Assembly: GCF_000219215.1 (NCBI RefSeq)
Contig: NC_015723.1
Span: 744,001 to 808,000, forward strand
Length of the DNA: 64,000 bases
Reading direction: 5' to 3'
From: Cupriavidus necator N-1
GTDB lineage: Bacteria > Pseudomonadota > Gammaproteobacteria > Burkholderiales > Burkholderiaceae
Below, piece after piece: positions 17,183-30,324 of this stretch. The position numbers and the translations under genes were made by a program. The notes beneath the pieces are model-generated. The model was not told the origin of the DNA, searched no databases, and saw nothing but the letters and a program-made list of their open reading frames with translations. Position 1 is the stretch's first letter. Every line of letters starts with the position of its first letter.

Positions 17183-17869
17183 TCAGGCCGGCTCTGCGCA
17201 GGTGATGCCGAGATAGCCGGCCATCAGGCGGTTGAGTTCCGGGATCATCTGTTCGTCGTCGAGGTGCAGTGGGCCGGAATCATTGAGCACGGCATTGACC
17301 AGCACGCTGAACACCGCCTGCATGGCAAAGCGCACGCGCAGCTCGGCGGTCTCGGCAGGCATCGCCAGCCGTGGCACTAGCAACTGCACCATGCGCTCCA
17401 CGATGGCTTCACCGCTCTGGCGGTGGGGCACCCATTCCTCGGGCCGCGTGGACGCATGCCGCAGCGATGCCCGGATCACGCCGCGGTTGGCCAGGGTGCC
17501 GAGCACCATGAAGCGCGCGGCCTTTTCCAGCAGCACCGGTGTCGGCACGTCCTCCCAGCGCTCCTGCGCCAGGTAGCGCTCGGTCGACGCGGCGGTTTCT
17601 TCCATGACCAGCGCGCGCAAGGCCTCGAAATAGGCCATCTTGTCGCGGAAGCGCCCATAGAAGGCGCCCACCGATACCTGGCACGCCGCGGCGATCTGCG
17701 CCACGGAAACGGCAGCAAAGTCACGCGAGGCAAGCAGTTCGCGGCCCGCGCCCAGCAAGGCCTGTTCGGTCTCGCGCGCACGGCGCTGGCGCGGCGGCTG
17801 CAGGATCGAGGGGGTATCGATACGGGGAAAGGAGGCGTTGGCGGTGAAGCCGGATTGGGTCGCTGACAT
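17183..17869 (-). CDS. TetR-family transcriptional regulator
   Basis: 228 residues from ATG 17869, which has CGGAG six bases upstream; an in-frame GTG at 17875 is the longer choice. The N-terminal helix-turn-helix reads FAAVSVAQIAAACQVSVGAFYGRFRDKMAYFEALRALV at roughly residues 45-85, and the C-terminal ligand domain is variable as usual. A double ATTCGAAT palindrome sits immediately upstream, which suggests autorepression. It is different from the palindrome shared by the catabolic genes, so this protein is not the obvious regulator of those. Target genes and ligand are unknown. Confidence 0.87.
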   Translation of the reverse strand: MSATQSGFTANASFPRIDTPSILQPPRQRRARETEQALLGAGRELLASRDFAAVSVAQIAAACQVSVGAFYGRFRDKMAYFEALRALVMEETAASTERYLAQERWEDVPTPVLLEKAARFMVLGTLANRGVIRASLRHASTRPEEWVPHRQSGEAIVERMVQLLVPRLAMPAETAELRVRFAMQAVFSVLVNAVLNDSGPLHLDDEQMIPELNRLMAGYLGITCAEPA

Positions 17870-17880
17870 AGGCACTCCGT

Positions 17881-17900
17881 ATTCGAATTCTGATTCGAAT
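17881..17900. promoter_or_regulatory. Double ATTCGAAT operator at TetR promoter
   Basis: Two copies of the self-complementary octamer ATTCGAAT lie at 17881-17888 and 17893-17900, 12 bp apart, 12 bases upstream of the tetR-type start codon. Tight palindromes at this position usually mark the autoregulatory operator. Confidence 0.6.
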
Positions 17901-18029
17901 TTGAAAATACCGGTGCGCGCCGCGACGCGTCAAGGGTTTTGTCGGGTGGTGGCCCGGCGTGGCGGGTGGGTGGGCTGCGCCGGAGGTGGCGGTGCGGCGC
18001 GCACGCTGCGCCGCTTGCCTCAGCGTGGG

Positions 18030-18764
18030 TCAGAGCGAGCCGAACACGGTGCCCAGTCCGTAGGTGAAGGCTGCCGCCATGCCCCCGATCAGCACCTGCC
18101 GCAGCGCCGAGAACCATCCCGGGCGGCCATTGAACGACGAGGTGCCCCAGCCCACCAGGCCAAGGCCGGCCAGGCACGCGACGATGCTGCCGAGCTGCGC
18201 CGATGGCCCTGCGGTCACGAAGAACGGCAGCAACGGCACCAGCGCACCGCTGCTGTACAGCACGAAGGAAATTACCGCCGCCTGCACCGGGTTGCCGCCG
18301 CGCTCCTGCGGGTTGATGCCCAGCACTTCGCGCGCAAAGGTGTCCAGGGCCGCGCGCGGGTTGCGCATGATCTCGTCGGCGGCGCGCCCGGCGTCGGCCG
18401 GGAGCACGCCCTTGCCCTCGATCACCGCGACCAGCCGCTGCCGGGCCCGGGCGGCATCATGCGCGAGCTCGTGCGCCATGTCGCGCAGGCGCTTGTTGTT
18501 CATCTCGCGGCTGTTGGTCACCGACAGCCATTCGCCCAGCGCCATCGAGCAAGCGCCCGCGGTCAGGCCCGCCAGCCCGGCCAGGATGACGGCCTCGCGC
18601 GAGGCCGCCGCGCCCTCCAGGCCCATCACCAGGCAGAAGCTTGACACCAGCCCGTCGTTGACGCCCAGCACGGCTGCGCGCAAGGCGTTGCCGCTCGGTC
18701 GATGGAGCAGGCGCCGCACGCGGGTGCCGAAGCCGGTTGGAGTGGGGGCGCTCGACAGGGGCAT
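18030..18764 (-). CDS. VIT1/CCC1-family Fe/Mn transporter
   Basis: 244 residues. The family start LRAAVLGVNDGLVSSFCLVMGLEGAAA and GLTAGACSMALGEWLSVTNSREM are the conserved first two membrane helices of VIT1/CCC1 proteins. A cytoplasmic helical segment (about 85-150) and three further membrane helices follow. Plant and yeast relatives move Fe2+ or Mn2+ out of the cytoplasm; bacterial members are thought to do similar metal export or detoxification. No metal-regulator box was noticed upstream. It is probably a single-gene unit. Confidence 0.88.
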   Translation of the reverse strand: MPLSSAPTPTGFGTRVRRLLHRPSGNALRAAVLGVNDGLVSSFCLVMGLEGAAASREAVILAGLAGLTAGACSMALGEWLSVTNSREMNNKRLRDMAHELAHDAARARQRLVAVIEGKGVLPADAGRAADEIMRNPRAALDTFAREVLGINPQERGGNPVQAAVISFVLYSSGALVPLLPFFVTAGPSAQLGSIVACLAGLGLVGWGTSSFNGRPGWFSALRQVLIGGMAAAFTYGLGTVFGSL

Positions 18765-18787
18765 GGTCTTTTTGCGATGGAACGTTG

Positions 18788-19678
18788 TCAGTTGAAGCGC
18801 GGGCTCAGGTCATCCCGCATCCATTCGATAAAGGCGCGCGTGCGTGCCGGCAACAGCCGTGCATGGGGATAGATCAGCGACAGCGGCCATGCCGGTTGCT
18901 CGAAATCCTCCAGCACGATGCGCAGTTTGCGCGCCTCGACCAGTTGCGCGACCTGGTAAGACAGGAAGTGGCCGAAGCCCGCGCCTTCGGCACAGGCAGC
19001 CACGGCGGGCGCGGTCTGGTTGAATTCCAGGTTGCCGGACACCTGCACGTGGAACTCCCGGCCGTCTGCCTGGAAGGTCCACCAGTGCGCGTGGTTGCCG
19101 GTGAAGCGCACGCAGTTGGCGCTGGCCAGTTCCTCGGGATGGCGCGGCACGCCGTGCTTGCGCAGGTAGGCGGGCGTGGCCACCACCACGCGGCGGATGC
19201 GGCCGACGGTCTGTGCCACCAGCGTGGAATCGGCCAGCGGGCCGATGCGCACGCCCACGTCCAGGTCTTCTTCAAGCAGGTTCACCACGCGGTCGGTGAA
19301 TTCCATGCGGCAGCGCACGCGCGGATAGCGCTGCACGAAACGTGTGACCGCCGGCGCCACATACATCTGCCCGAACAGCACCGAGGCGGTCAGCGTGAGC
19401 TGGCCGCTGGGTTCGACATGGCTGGCGGTCAGGCCGGCCTCGACCTCGTCGATGGTGGCCAGGATGCGCCGGCAGCTGTCCAGGTAGCTGCGCCCCTCGC
19501 CGGTCAGCGACAGCCGCCGCGTGGTGCGGTTGAGCAGCCGGACCTGCAATTCGGATTCCAGTGCCGCCAGCGTGCGCACCACCGCCGGCAACGAGGTATG
19601 CAGCGTCGTGGCGGCTGCCGTCAGGCTGCCTTCGTCGACGATCCGCACAAAGGTCTGCATCGCGCGTAGCTTGTCCAT
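18788..19678 (-). CDS. LysR-family transcriptional regulator
   Basis: 296 residues from ATG 19678 (MDKLRAMQTFVRIVDEGSL), the usual LysR opening; upstream in-frame ATGs at 19690 and 19714 would add residues that lie over the palindromic operator. The winged helix is residues 1-60, and the effector domain includes LDSCRRILATIDEVEAGLTA and PEELASANCVRFTG. It belongs to the CrgA/DmlR-like subgroup by general appearance. It is divergent from a glutathione transferase gene and probably regulates it and itself through the TACTCCA palindrome between them. Confidence 0.9.
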   Translation of the reverse strand: MDKLRAMQTFVRIVDEGSLTAAATTLHTSLPAVVRTLAALESELQVRLLNRTTRRLSLTGEGRSYLDSCRRILATIDEVEAGLTASHVEPSGQLTLTASVLFGQMYVAPAVTRFVQRYPRVRCRMEFTDRVVNLLEEDLDVGVRIGPLADSTLVAQTVGRIRRVVVATPAYLRKHGVPRHPEELASANCVRFTGNHAHWWTFQADGREFHVQVSGNLEFNQTAPAVAACAEGAGFGHFLSYQVAQLVEARKLRIVLEDFEQPAWPLSLIYPHARLLPARTRAFIEWMRDDLSPRFN

Positions 19679-19690
19679 GGCGCCACACAT

Positions 19691-19709
19691 TACTCCATTT
19701 TTTGGAGTA
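19691..19709. promoter_or_regulatory. LysR-type operator palindrome
   Basis: TACTCCA-N5-TGGAGTA is a perfect 7-bp dyad with a TTTTT centre, 13 bp upstream of the lysR-type start and 80 bp upstream of the divergent glutathione transferase. It contains the T-N11-A form favoured by LysR proteins. Confidence 0.65.
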
Positions 19710-19788
19710 GTCAAATATCAATTGCCCTATTTATTGCAACGGGTTCGGCGTCCAGAATCCGGCTATCCCAACCGTTGAGGAGAGTGCC

Positions 19789-20430
19789 ATGCAAGAGTCC
19801 AACCGCCCCGCCAAGCCGCTGGTGCTGTACCGCTCGCCGGTGTCCGGCCACGCCCATCGCGCAGAACTGTTCCTGGGGCTGCTGGGCTTGCCTTACCGTC
19901 TGGTGGACGTTGACCTGCGCGGCGGCGAGCAGCGCAGCGAGGCCTTCCTGCGCCTGAACCCGTTCGGCCAGGTGCCGGTGCTGGACGACGACGGCGTGGT
20001 CGTCGGCGATTCCAACGCCATCCTGGTCTACCTGGCCACGCGCTATGACGACGGCCGCTGGCTGCCGCGCGACCCGGTAGGCGCGGCGCGCGTGCAGCGC
20101 TGGCTGTCGGTGGCCGCCGGCGACATTGCCTTCGGGCCGGCGGCGGCGCGTCTGGGCGTGCTGTTCGGCAGGCCGGTGGCGATGGACGATGCCATCGCCC
20201 GCGCGCAGCGGCTGTTCACGCTGATGGAAACCCTGCTGGCCGGGCAGCCGTTCCTGGCGGCCGACCATGCCACCATCGCCGACGTGGCGGCCTACAGCTA
20301 TATCGCCCGCGCCGAGGAAGGCAACGTGCCGCTGGCGCCGTACCCCGCGCTGAACGCCTGGCTGCGCCGCATCGAAGCCTTGCCCGGCTTCGTGCCGATG
20401 CTGGTGTCGAAAGTCGGCCTGGCCGCGTAG
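19789..20430 (+). CDS. Glutathione S-transferase
   Basis: 213 residues. The thioredoxin-like N-domain starts [35 protein letters not shown], with the conserved [25 protein letters not shown] that binds the gamma-glutamyl part of glutathione. The helical C-domain contains [26 protein letters not shown]. It probably conjugates or reduces an electrophile with glutathione in the cytoplasm. It is the first gene after a divergent LysR regulator and is followed after 54 bases by a flavin-binding split-barrel protein, likely in the same transcript. Confidence 0.9.
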   Translation: MQESNRPAKPLVLYRSPVSGHAHRAELFLGLLGLPYRLVDVDLRGGEQRSEAFLRLNPFGQVPVLDDDGVVVGDSNAILVYLATRYDDGRWLPRDPVGAARVQRWLSVAAGDIAFGPAAARLGVLFGRPVAMDDAIARAQRLFTLMETLLAGQPFLAADHATIADVAAYSYIARAEEGNVPLAPYPALNAWLRRIEALPGFVPMLVSKVGLAA

Positions 20431-20484
20431 CGCCTGCCGGTCCCGCGTATCGACAATCTATCGGACAAGGATAAGGAGCCCGTC

Positions 20485-21459
20485 ATGGATCTGCCCACAT
20501 GGCCGCACGCCGGCCTGCCATTCCACGCCGGCGAACTGGCCGCTCAGGAGCGCGCCGGCAAGCGCGAACGCATGGCCGCGTCCGGCCCGCGGGTGATCCG
20601 TGGCGAGATGCCGGAGCAGCACCGCACGTTCTTTGCGCAGCTGCCGTTCCTGCTGGTTGGCGCCGTCGATGCCGACGGACAGCCCTGGGCCACGATGCTG
20701 GCCGGGACGCCGGGGTTTGCGCATACGCCTGACGCCACGCACCTGCGCATCGACGCCGTGCCGCTGCCCGGCGATCCGGCGGCCCCGGCACTGGCGCAGG
20801 GCGCGCGTATCGGCCTGCTCGGGATCGAGCTGCCTACGCGCCGGCGCAACCGCATGAACGGGATCATCGCGGCGCGCGACGAGGGCGGGATGACGGTCGA
20901 GGTCGAGCAGAGCTTTGGCAACTGCCCGCGCTATATCCAGTTGCGCGACGTGAGCCTTGCCGAGCCGGCGCCCGCGCCGCCCGCCTGGCACGGTGAAGCG
21001 CTGGACGAGCAGGCGGTGGCCTGGCTGCGCGGCGCCGATACCCTGTTCATCGCCACCAGCCACGCCGCGTCGCCGCAGGACGAGGGCGAGCACACGGGCG
21101 GCACCGATGTCTCGCACCGCGGCGGCAAGCCTGGCTTTATCCGCGTGGACGAGGCCGGCACGCTGACGTTCCCGGACTTCAACGGCAACAACTTCTTCAA
21201 TACGGTCGGCAACCTGCTGGCCAATCCGCGTGCCGGGATTCTGGTGCCGGATTTTGCCGATGGCTCGCTGCTGCATGTGGGCGGGCGCGCCGAGGTGATC
21301 TGGGAGGGCGAGGATCTGGCCTCGTTCACCGGCGCCGAACGGCTGATGCGGTTGCATGTCGAGCGCGTGATACGGCGGCCGGCGGTGCTGCCGCTGCGCT
21401 TCGGATTTCGGGAGTATTCGCCCGTGCTGGCGGACACGGGCGCGTGGCCGGCGCGCTGA
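20485..21459 (+). CDS. Pyridoxamine 5'-phosphate oxidase-related flavin-binding protein
   Basis: 324 residues with two split-barrel halves. The first contains FLLVGAVDADGQPWATMLAGTPGF and RIGLLGIELPTRRRNRMNG; the second contains TLFIATSHA and the family motif GNNFFNTVGNLLANPRAGILVPDF. An AAGGAG-like site precedes the ATG. Proteins of this class bind FMN or F420 and reduce or oxidise small molecules; many are uncharacterised. Its placement behind a glutathione transferase under LysR control suggests a joint stress or detoxification role, by inference only. Confidence 0.82.
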   Translation: MDLPTWPHAGLPFHAGELAAQERAGKRERMAASGPRVIRGEMPEQHRTFFAQLPFLLVGAVDADGQPWATMLAGTPGFAHTPDATHLRIDAVPLPGDPAAPALAQGARIGLLGIELPTRRRNRMNGIIAARDEGGMTVEVEQSFGNCPRYIQLRDVSLAEPAPAPPAWHGEALDEQAVAWLRGADTLFIATSHAASPQDEGEHTGGTDVSHRGGKPGFIRVDEAGTLTFPDFNGNNFFNTVGNLLANPRAGILVPDFADGSLLHVGGRAEVIWEGEDLASFTGAERLMRLHVERVIRRPAVLPLRFGFREYSPVLADTGAWPAR

Positions 21460-21483
21460 GCCGGCGGCTCGAGTCTTTCGTGT

Positions 21484-21524
21484 TGTCATGAAAATGACAT
21501 CAAAAAGTCACAAAAGAGTCACAA
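21484..21524. promoter_or_regulatory. Inverted and direct repeats upstream of Bug receptor
   Basis: TGTCAT-GAAA-ATGACA (21484-21499) is a perfect inverted repeat. It is followed by two direct copies of AGTCACAA at 21506 and 21517, one helical turn apart. The cluster lies 75 bp before the Bug receptor start. It looks like a multi-site regulator target, perhaps for a response regulator; the protein is unknown. Confidence 0.45.
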
Positions 21525-21598
21525 TGGCGGTTGGCGACTGTCCGTAGCACGCCGACCAGGGCGCTGGCGGGCAGCCCTGTATCAAGGAGAAATCAACC

Positions 21599-22606
21599 GT
21601 GGACAAGACGAAGAATAAGCTGCAAGCCCGCCGGGACATCCTGAAACACGCACTGCTGGCCCTGGCCGCCGCGCCGCTGGCGCTGGCGGCGGGGACCGCG
21701 CAAGCAGCCTGGCCGGAAAAGCCGATCCGGCTGGTGGTGGCATTTCCGCCCGGCGGTCCGGTCGACACGCACGCGCGCCTGCTGGCCGAAAAGCTGCAGC
21801 CGATCCTTGGCCAGACGATCGTGATCGACTATAAGGCCGGCGCGGCCGGCAATATCGGCTCGGACAACGTCGCCAAGTCCGCGCCGGACGGTTACACGCT
21901 GCTGCTGGCCAACACCGGGCAGATGGCCATCAACAATTCGCTCTATCCCAAGCTGCCCTACAGCATGCCGAAGGACTTCGCGCCGGTGGCACGTACCGCG
22001 CTGATCCCGCTGGTGATGGTGGTCAACAACAACGTGCCGGCGCGCGACCTGAAGACGTTCATCAGCTATGCCAAGGCCAACCCGGGCAAGCTGAATTTTG
22101 CGTCAGGCGGCAATGGCGGCATCTCGCACCTGATGCCGGAAATGTTCAAGCAGGCTTCGGGCACGTTCATCGTCCATATCCCGTACAAGGGCAGCTCGCC
22201 GGCGCTGACCGACGTGATGGGCGGCCAGGCGCAGATGATGGCCGACTCGATCCCGCTGTTCACGCAGTACATCAAGGCGGGCAAGGTGCGTGCGCTGGCG
22301 GTGACGTCGCCGCAGCGCTCGCCCGCGCTGCCGGATGTGCCGACGATGCAGGAGGCCGGGCTGAAGGGCTTCGAAGTGGTGGGCTTCTACGGCATGTTGG
22401 CGCCGGCGGGCACGCCCAAGGACGTGGTCGCGCGCCTGTCCGGTGCCTTGCGCACGGTGCTGGCCGACCCCGACACCAAGGCGAAGCTCGAGCAGCAGGG
22501 TGCCGAGCCCGCATGGCAGTCGCCGGAGGCCTTTGCCGCCACGATCACTGTCGAGCAGAAGCGCTGGGGGCAGGCGGTGAAGGCGTCGGGCGCCAGTATC
22601 GACTGA
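21599..22606 (+). CDS. Bug-family (TTT) periplasmic solute-binding protein
   Basis: 335 residues beginning at GTG 21599, which has AAGGAG upstream. A signal peptide (LLALAAAPLALAAGTAQA) ends near residue 39. The family motif LVVAFPPGGPVDTHARLLAEKLQPILGQ and the IPYKGSSPALTDVMGGQAQMM segment follow. It would capture a carboxylate in the periplasm. No transporter membrane subunits are adjacent. A complex repeat array upstream suggests dedicated regulation. Confidence 0.88.
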   Translation: MDKTKNKLQARRDILKHALLALAAAPLALAAGTAQAAWPEKPIRLVVAFPPGGPVDTHARLLAEKLQPILGQTIVIDYKAGAAGNIGSDNVAKSAPDGYTLLLANTGQMAINNSLYPKLPYSMPKDFAPVARTALIPLVMVVNNNVPARDLKTFISYAKANPGKLNFASGGNGGISHLMPEMFKQASGTFIVHIPYKGSSPALTDVMGGQAQMMADSIPLFTQYIKAGKVRALAVTSPQRSPALPDVPTMQEAGLKGFEVVGFYGMLAPAGTPKDVVARLSGALRTVLADPDTKAKLEQQGAEPAWQSPEAFAATITVEQKRWGQAVKASGASID

Positions 22607-22635
22607 GCCGGGCTGGCACCCGCGGGCGCCGTGGC

Positions 22636-23076
22636 TCAGCTGTGCCCCCGATATTTCAGGCTGGCGCAGTGGCCGATGAGCGTGGTGATGCAGCAGGCAT
22701 CGCCGCGCCACTCGCCGCCGATCACGATGCCGTCCTGGCCGGTCACCAGCTTGCGCTGGCATTGGCCCGGCACCGGCGTGCGCTCCATGCCGGCATCGCG
22801 CGGGCCGCTGCCCGGCGCGCGCGCGGGCGCAACCGAATCGTTCCAGACATAAGCCGTGCCAGAGGGCAGCGCCTGCACCGCTTGCGGTGGACCCCACTGG
22901 CGTTTCGCCTCATCGATGGGGACGTTTTTCCAGGAATCGAAGACGTCCTGCATGGCGCTGGCCTCCAGGCCGGCGCAGGCACCGGTGATGGCTGCCGCCC
23001 ACAAGACGCCCAGGCTTGCACGCAGGCTGGCGGCGCCGTGGGCCGTTTCGGCAGGAGGGACTGGGTTGGCTGGCAT
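22636..23076 (-). CDS. Small exported protein of unknown function
   Basis: 146 residues. The N-terminus holds a hydrophobic stretch (ASLGVLWAAAITGACAG, about residues 20-36) followed by a cysteine that could be a lipidation site, although the lipobox is imperfect. The mature part has a WGPPQAVQALPSGTAYVWN pattern, as in small envelope lipoproteins, and four later cysteines, two of them adjacent (DACCITTLIGHC). I do not recognise the family. It converges on the Bug receptor gene and has no evident operon partners. Confidence 0.6.
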   Translation of the reverse strand: MPANPVPPAETAHGAASLRASLGVLWAAAITGACAGLEASAMQDVFDSWKNVPIDEAKRQWGPPQAVQALPSGTAYVWNDSVAPARAPGSGPRDAGMERTPVPGQCQRKLVTGQDGIVIGGEWRGDACCITTLIGHCASLKYRGHS

Positions 23077-23189
23077 GTAGGCTCCGCGTCGGCGCGGCCG
23101 GCTGCAAGGGCCGGCCTGTGCAGGCTAACGGAGCCGCGCGTCTCGCTGCAAGCGCACTCTGCGCGATGACGCACAGAGCGTGGCCGGCT

Positions 23190-24785
23190 TCAGTCGGCGA
23201 ACAAGCCCAGGGGTTGCTGCGCGGCAGCCGGCGGCGCCTTGCGGGCAGTCTGCCCGGCCGGGATGCGTGCCGGGCGTGGTGCCTCGGCGGGGGCCTCGGG
23301 GGCGGTCAGCGTGAACGGTCTGTGCACGGACAGCGGCATCGCCTGTGGCATCCATTGCGCCAGCCGCGGCGCGAGGATCTGGTACGTATCGAGGTCGAAA
23401 TGCGCTGGTGCCGCCGCCAGCGCCTGCGCTTCTTCCAGCGTGGCAGCGCAGCCCAGGTAGCACCAGTCGTCGGCGACATGCCACCAGGCGCGTCCGTCGT
23501 GCTGCTCGCGCCAGGCGGCCGGGCCATCGAAGGGCCAGGGCATCAGCGCGATCGGCGCCAGGGCGGCGGCTAGCCGGGCGCGGTGCGCGCTCGACGGCTC
23601 GGCGCCGACGCAGGCCCCGGCGCAGCGATGGACCTGGCGCGCAAAGCAGGGGCTGCCACGGCGGGTGGTTTTCTCCAGCGACAGCGTGGCCAGGCACAGG
23701 CCGTGCTCCTGCGCCAGTGCGCGCAAGCGAGCCTCGGCCGCGCCGCGGTTGCCGAACACGCCGAACAGGTCGCGATGCCGGCAGAAATCCGTATCGCGAT
23801 CCGAGCGCAGCCGTGGCACCGGCAACTGCTGCGGCAGTTCCCAGGCAAAGAGCCGGGCATTGCGGCGCAACAGCTGGTTGTGCACTGGCTGCATCGCCTT
23901 GACCAGCCGGGCCTCCAGCAGCAGAGCGCCGGTCTCGCCGCCAGTCTCGCGCCATTCCACGCGGCGTACCAGCCGGGCCAGCCGCATGTCCTTACCGTAC
24001 CGGTAGTCGCCGGAGAAATGGGCGCCGATCCGTTGCCGCAGGTGCACGCTCTTGCCGACATAGAGTGGCACGTCCTGGTCGCCATAGAAGATATAGACGC
24101 CGGGCGCCGCCGGCACGTCTTCCAGCGCGGTTTCGTCCAGGCCGGCCGGCAGGCTGGCCCGCCGCACGAGCGTGCGCACGGCCGATTCCACCAGTTCGAC
24201 GGAATACGTGGCATGGATCTTCTGCCAGAACTGCCACAGCAGCTCGGCATCGGCCAGCGCGCGGTGGCGGCCCTTGGGCGTCAGGCCGAAGCGTGCGATC
24301 AGCGCGTCCAGGCCGTGGCGTTCCACGGAAGGGAACAGCGAGCGCGACAGCCTTACCGTGCACAACACGTCGGCCCGGAAGGTCACGCCGGCACGCCGGA
24401 AGGCGTTCTTCAGGAAGCCATAGTCGAAGCGCGCGTTGTGCGCCACTAACAAGCGGCCTTGCAGGCGCTCGGCAAGCGATTCCGCCAGTGACTCGAAGGT
24501 CGGCTGACCGTGCACCATCTCTTCGGTAATGCCGGTCATGCGCTGGATGAACGGCGGGATCGACATGCCGGGGTCGAGCAGGGTGTCCCATTCAATGATG
24601 CCGTCCGGGCCGACTTCGACCACGCCGATCTCGGTGATGCGGTCGCGCTGGGCGTCCGCGCCGGTAGTCTCCAGATCGACAAAGACAATAGGGCGCGACA
24701 GCGCTGCGGCGAGAGACTGGGCGTCGAGCAGGCGCGCACCGTCCGCTGGCAGGCGCGACGGCAGGTAGGTAGGCATGTCAGGCAT
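23190..24785 (-). CDS. DnaQ-type exonuclease fused to GIY-YIG (UvrC/Cho-like) nuclease
   Basis: 531 residues with two nuclease modules. Residues about 33-200 form a DEDDh 3'-5' exonuclease: IVFVDLETTGADAQRDRITEIGVV, LVAHNARFDYGFLKNAFRR and GRHRALADAELLW hold the acidic and histidine metal ligands. Residues about 225-310 form a GIY-YIG endonuclease like the UvrC N-domain (APGVYIFYGDQDVPLYVGKSVHLRQRIGAHF and LLLEARLVKAMQPVHNQLLRR). A Cho-like cysteine-bearing tail (about 395-415) and a Pro/Ala-rich C-terminus follow. Such fusions are known in beta- and actinobacteria and are thought to act in nucleotide excision repair. The gene is read away from the rRNA operon just downstream of its start. 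Confidence 0.87.
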   Translation of the reverse strand: MPDMPTYLPSRLPADGARLLDAQSLAAALSRPIVFVDLETTGADAQRDRITEIGVVEVGPDGIIEWDTLLDPGMSIPPFIQRMTGITEEMVHGQPTFESLAESLAERLQGRLLVAHNARFDYGFLKNAFRRAGVTFRADVLCTVRLSRSLFPSVERHGLDALIARFGLTPKGRHRALADAELLWQFWQKIHATYSVELVESAVRTLVRRASLPAGLDETALEDVPAAPGVYIFYGDQDVPLYVGKSVHLRQRIGAHFSGDYRYGKDMRLARLVRRVEWRETGGETGALLLEARLVKAMQPVHNQLLRRNARLFAWELPQQLPVPRLRSDRDTDFCRHRDLFGVFGNRGAAEARLRALAQEHGLCLATLSLEKTTRRGSPCFARQVHRCAGACVGAEPSSAHRARLAAALAPIALMPWPFDGPAAWREQHDGRAWWHVADDWCYLGCAATLEEAQALAAAPAHFDLDTYQILAPRLAQWMPQAMPLSVHRPFTLTAPEAPAEAPRPARIPAGQTARKAPPAAAQQPLGLFAD

Positions 24786-24839
24786 CTGCCGATTTTAAGG
24801 GCGCGCTGACGGCGGCACGAAGAAGTTTTCAAAAACCCC

Positions 24840-24868
24840 TTGCCAACCCCGCTGCGGTCACTTAATAT
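24840..24868 (+). promoter_or_regulatory. rRNA promoter P1
   Basis: TTGCCA (24840-24845) and TAATAT (24863-24868) are separated by 17 bp. An AT-rich stretch (AAGAAGTTTTCAAAAA) directly upstream resembles an UP element. Position and quality fit the first rRNA promoter, about 400 bp before 16S. Confidence 0.75.
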
Positions 24869-24992
24869 TCGCCCCCTCGCAACACAACGCAGCGCTGCAA
24901 AGCAGACGCAGCAAGGGTTTGCGGGGTCGACCGGGTAGGTTGGCGCAGCGAAGTTAGCGCGCCGGCCGCAGCGAAAAAAGTTGCTGAAACGG

Positions 24993-25021
24993 TTGACGAA
25001 ACGAAGAAAGCTCTGCATAAT
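24993..25021 (+). promoter_or_regulatory. rRNA promoter P2
   Basis: TTGACG (24993-24998) and CATAAT (25016-25021), spacing 17 bp, preceded by GAAAAAAGTTG. It lies about 155 bp downstream of P1, giving the tandem arrangement usual for rRNA operons. Confidence 0.8.
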
Positions 25022-25077
25022 CTCGTTTCTCTGCTGCAGACAACGCAGCAGCGCTGAACGGCAAAGCCGGCAGCGAA

Positions 25078-25089
25078 GTTCTTTAACAA
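25078..25089 (+). promoter_or_regulatory. rRNA leader boxA antitermination site
   Basis: GTTCTTTAACAA matches the boxA core (TGCTCTTTAACA) recognised by NusB/S10 in rRNA leaders. A similar TGTTCTTTAAAAA lies in the 16S-23S spacer. Confidence 0.75.
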
Positions 25090-25275
25090 CCAAACAACCG
25101 ATAAGTGTGGGCGCTGGGTAGCGGACGCCGCTGTCTTCGGACAGTGTTGCTTCACAAGTTATACAGTGCTCGCACAGCAAAACGTGACTGGGTCTTCGGA
25201 TCTGGTCAGTCAGTTTTCTGAGAGTGAGCGACCGCTCGAAAGAGCGAGGGAGCCGCGAGGCTTCCACACAGAGAT

Positions 25276-26811
<1,536 letters not shown>

Positions 26812-26870
26812 GAGGCTTGTGTCTCAAGCCTAGCGTTCACACTTATCGGTTTGTTTGCTGTTACAGCCAA

Positions 26871-26947
26871 GGGTCTGTAGCTCAGGTGGTTAGAGCACCG
26901 TCTTGATAAGGCGGGGGTCGTAGGTTCAAGTCCTACCAGACCCACCA
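26871..26947 (+). tRNA. tRNA-Ile (GAT anticodon)
   Basis: 77 bases with a GGGTCTG / CAGACCC acceptor stem, anticodon loop CTTGATAAG and an encoded CCA end. It is in the 16S-23S spacer, as expected. Confidence 0.97.
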
Positions 26948-26958
26948 AGTTATCCGAA

Positions 26959-27034
26959 GGGGGATTAGCTCAGCTGGGAGAGCACCTGCTTTGCAAGCAG
27001 GGGGTCGTCGGTTCGATCCCGTCATCCTCCACCA
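26959..27034 (+). tRNA. tRNA-Ala (TGC anticodon)
   Basis: 76 bases with a GGGGGAT / ATCCTCC acceptor stem (one G-T pair), anticodon loop TTTGCAA, T-loop GTTCGATC and an encoded CCA. Eleven bases separate it from tRNA-Ile. Confidence 0.97.
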
Positions 27035-27122
27035 CTACCTGGTACCTTGGATTGGTTGTCAAATGCAAGCGCTTAGCATTGAGCGTTTGCATTTGGCATT
27101 GCCAAGCGATCGAATGATCGGC

Positions 27123-27135
27123 TGTTCTTTAAAAA
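27123..27135 (+). promoter_or_regulatory. Spacer boxA-like site before 23S
   Basis: TGTTCTTTAAAAA resembles boxA and sits in the 285-base spacer between tRNA-Ala and 23S. That spacer otherwise contains only processing-stem sequence and no gene. Confidence 0.6.
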
Positions 27136-27319
27136 TATGGGATGTAGTAAAGGTGTCGCGAAGCGTTGATGAGACGCTGCAGTACAAACGCGATACCGGG
27201 TTGTGATTGTATCAACCAAAATGTATTTAAGTGATCGAAAGATGACTTGGAATACGGCACAAATGCGAGAACTCATCCTGTAGCGACTGTTTCGAGCAAT
27301 CGAGACACACTCGTTATAG

Positions 27320-30200
<2,881 letters not shown>

Positions 30201-30324
30201 ATAACCAGTGTGTTTTGCCTGGTGTGTGATCGCGACTGTGCCGAAACAGTTGACACAAGACACACAACCCCAACTACATCCCTATTCGCAGCGTTGACCT
30301 CAACCTCAGCGCTGCAACCCCTTA

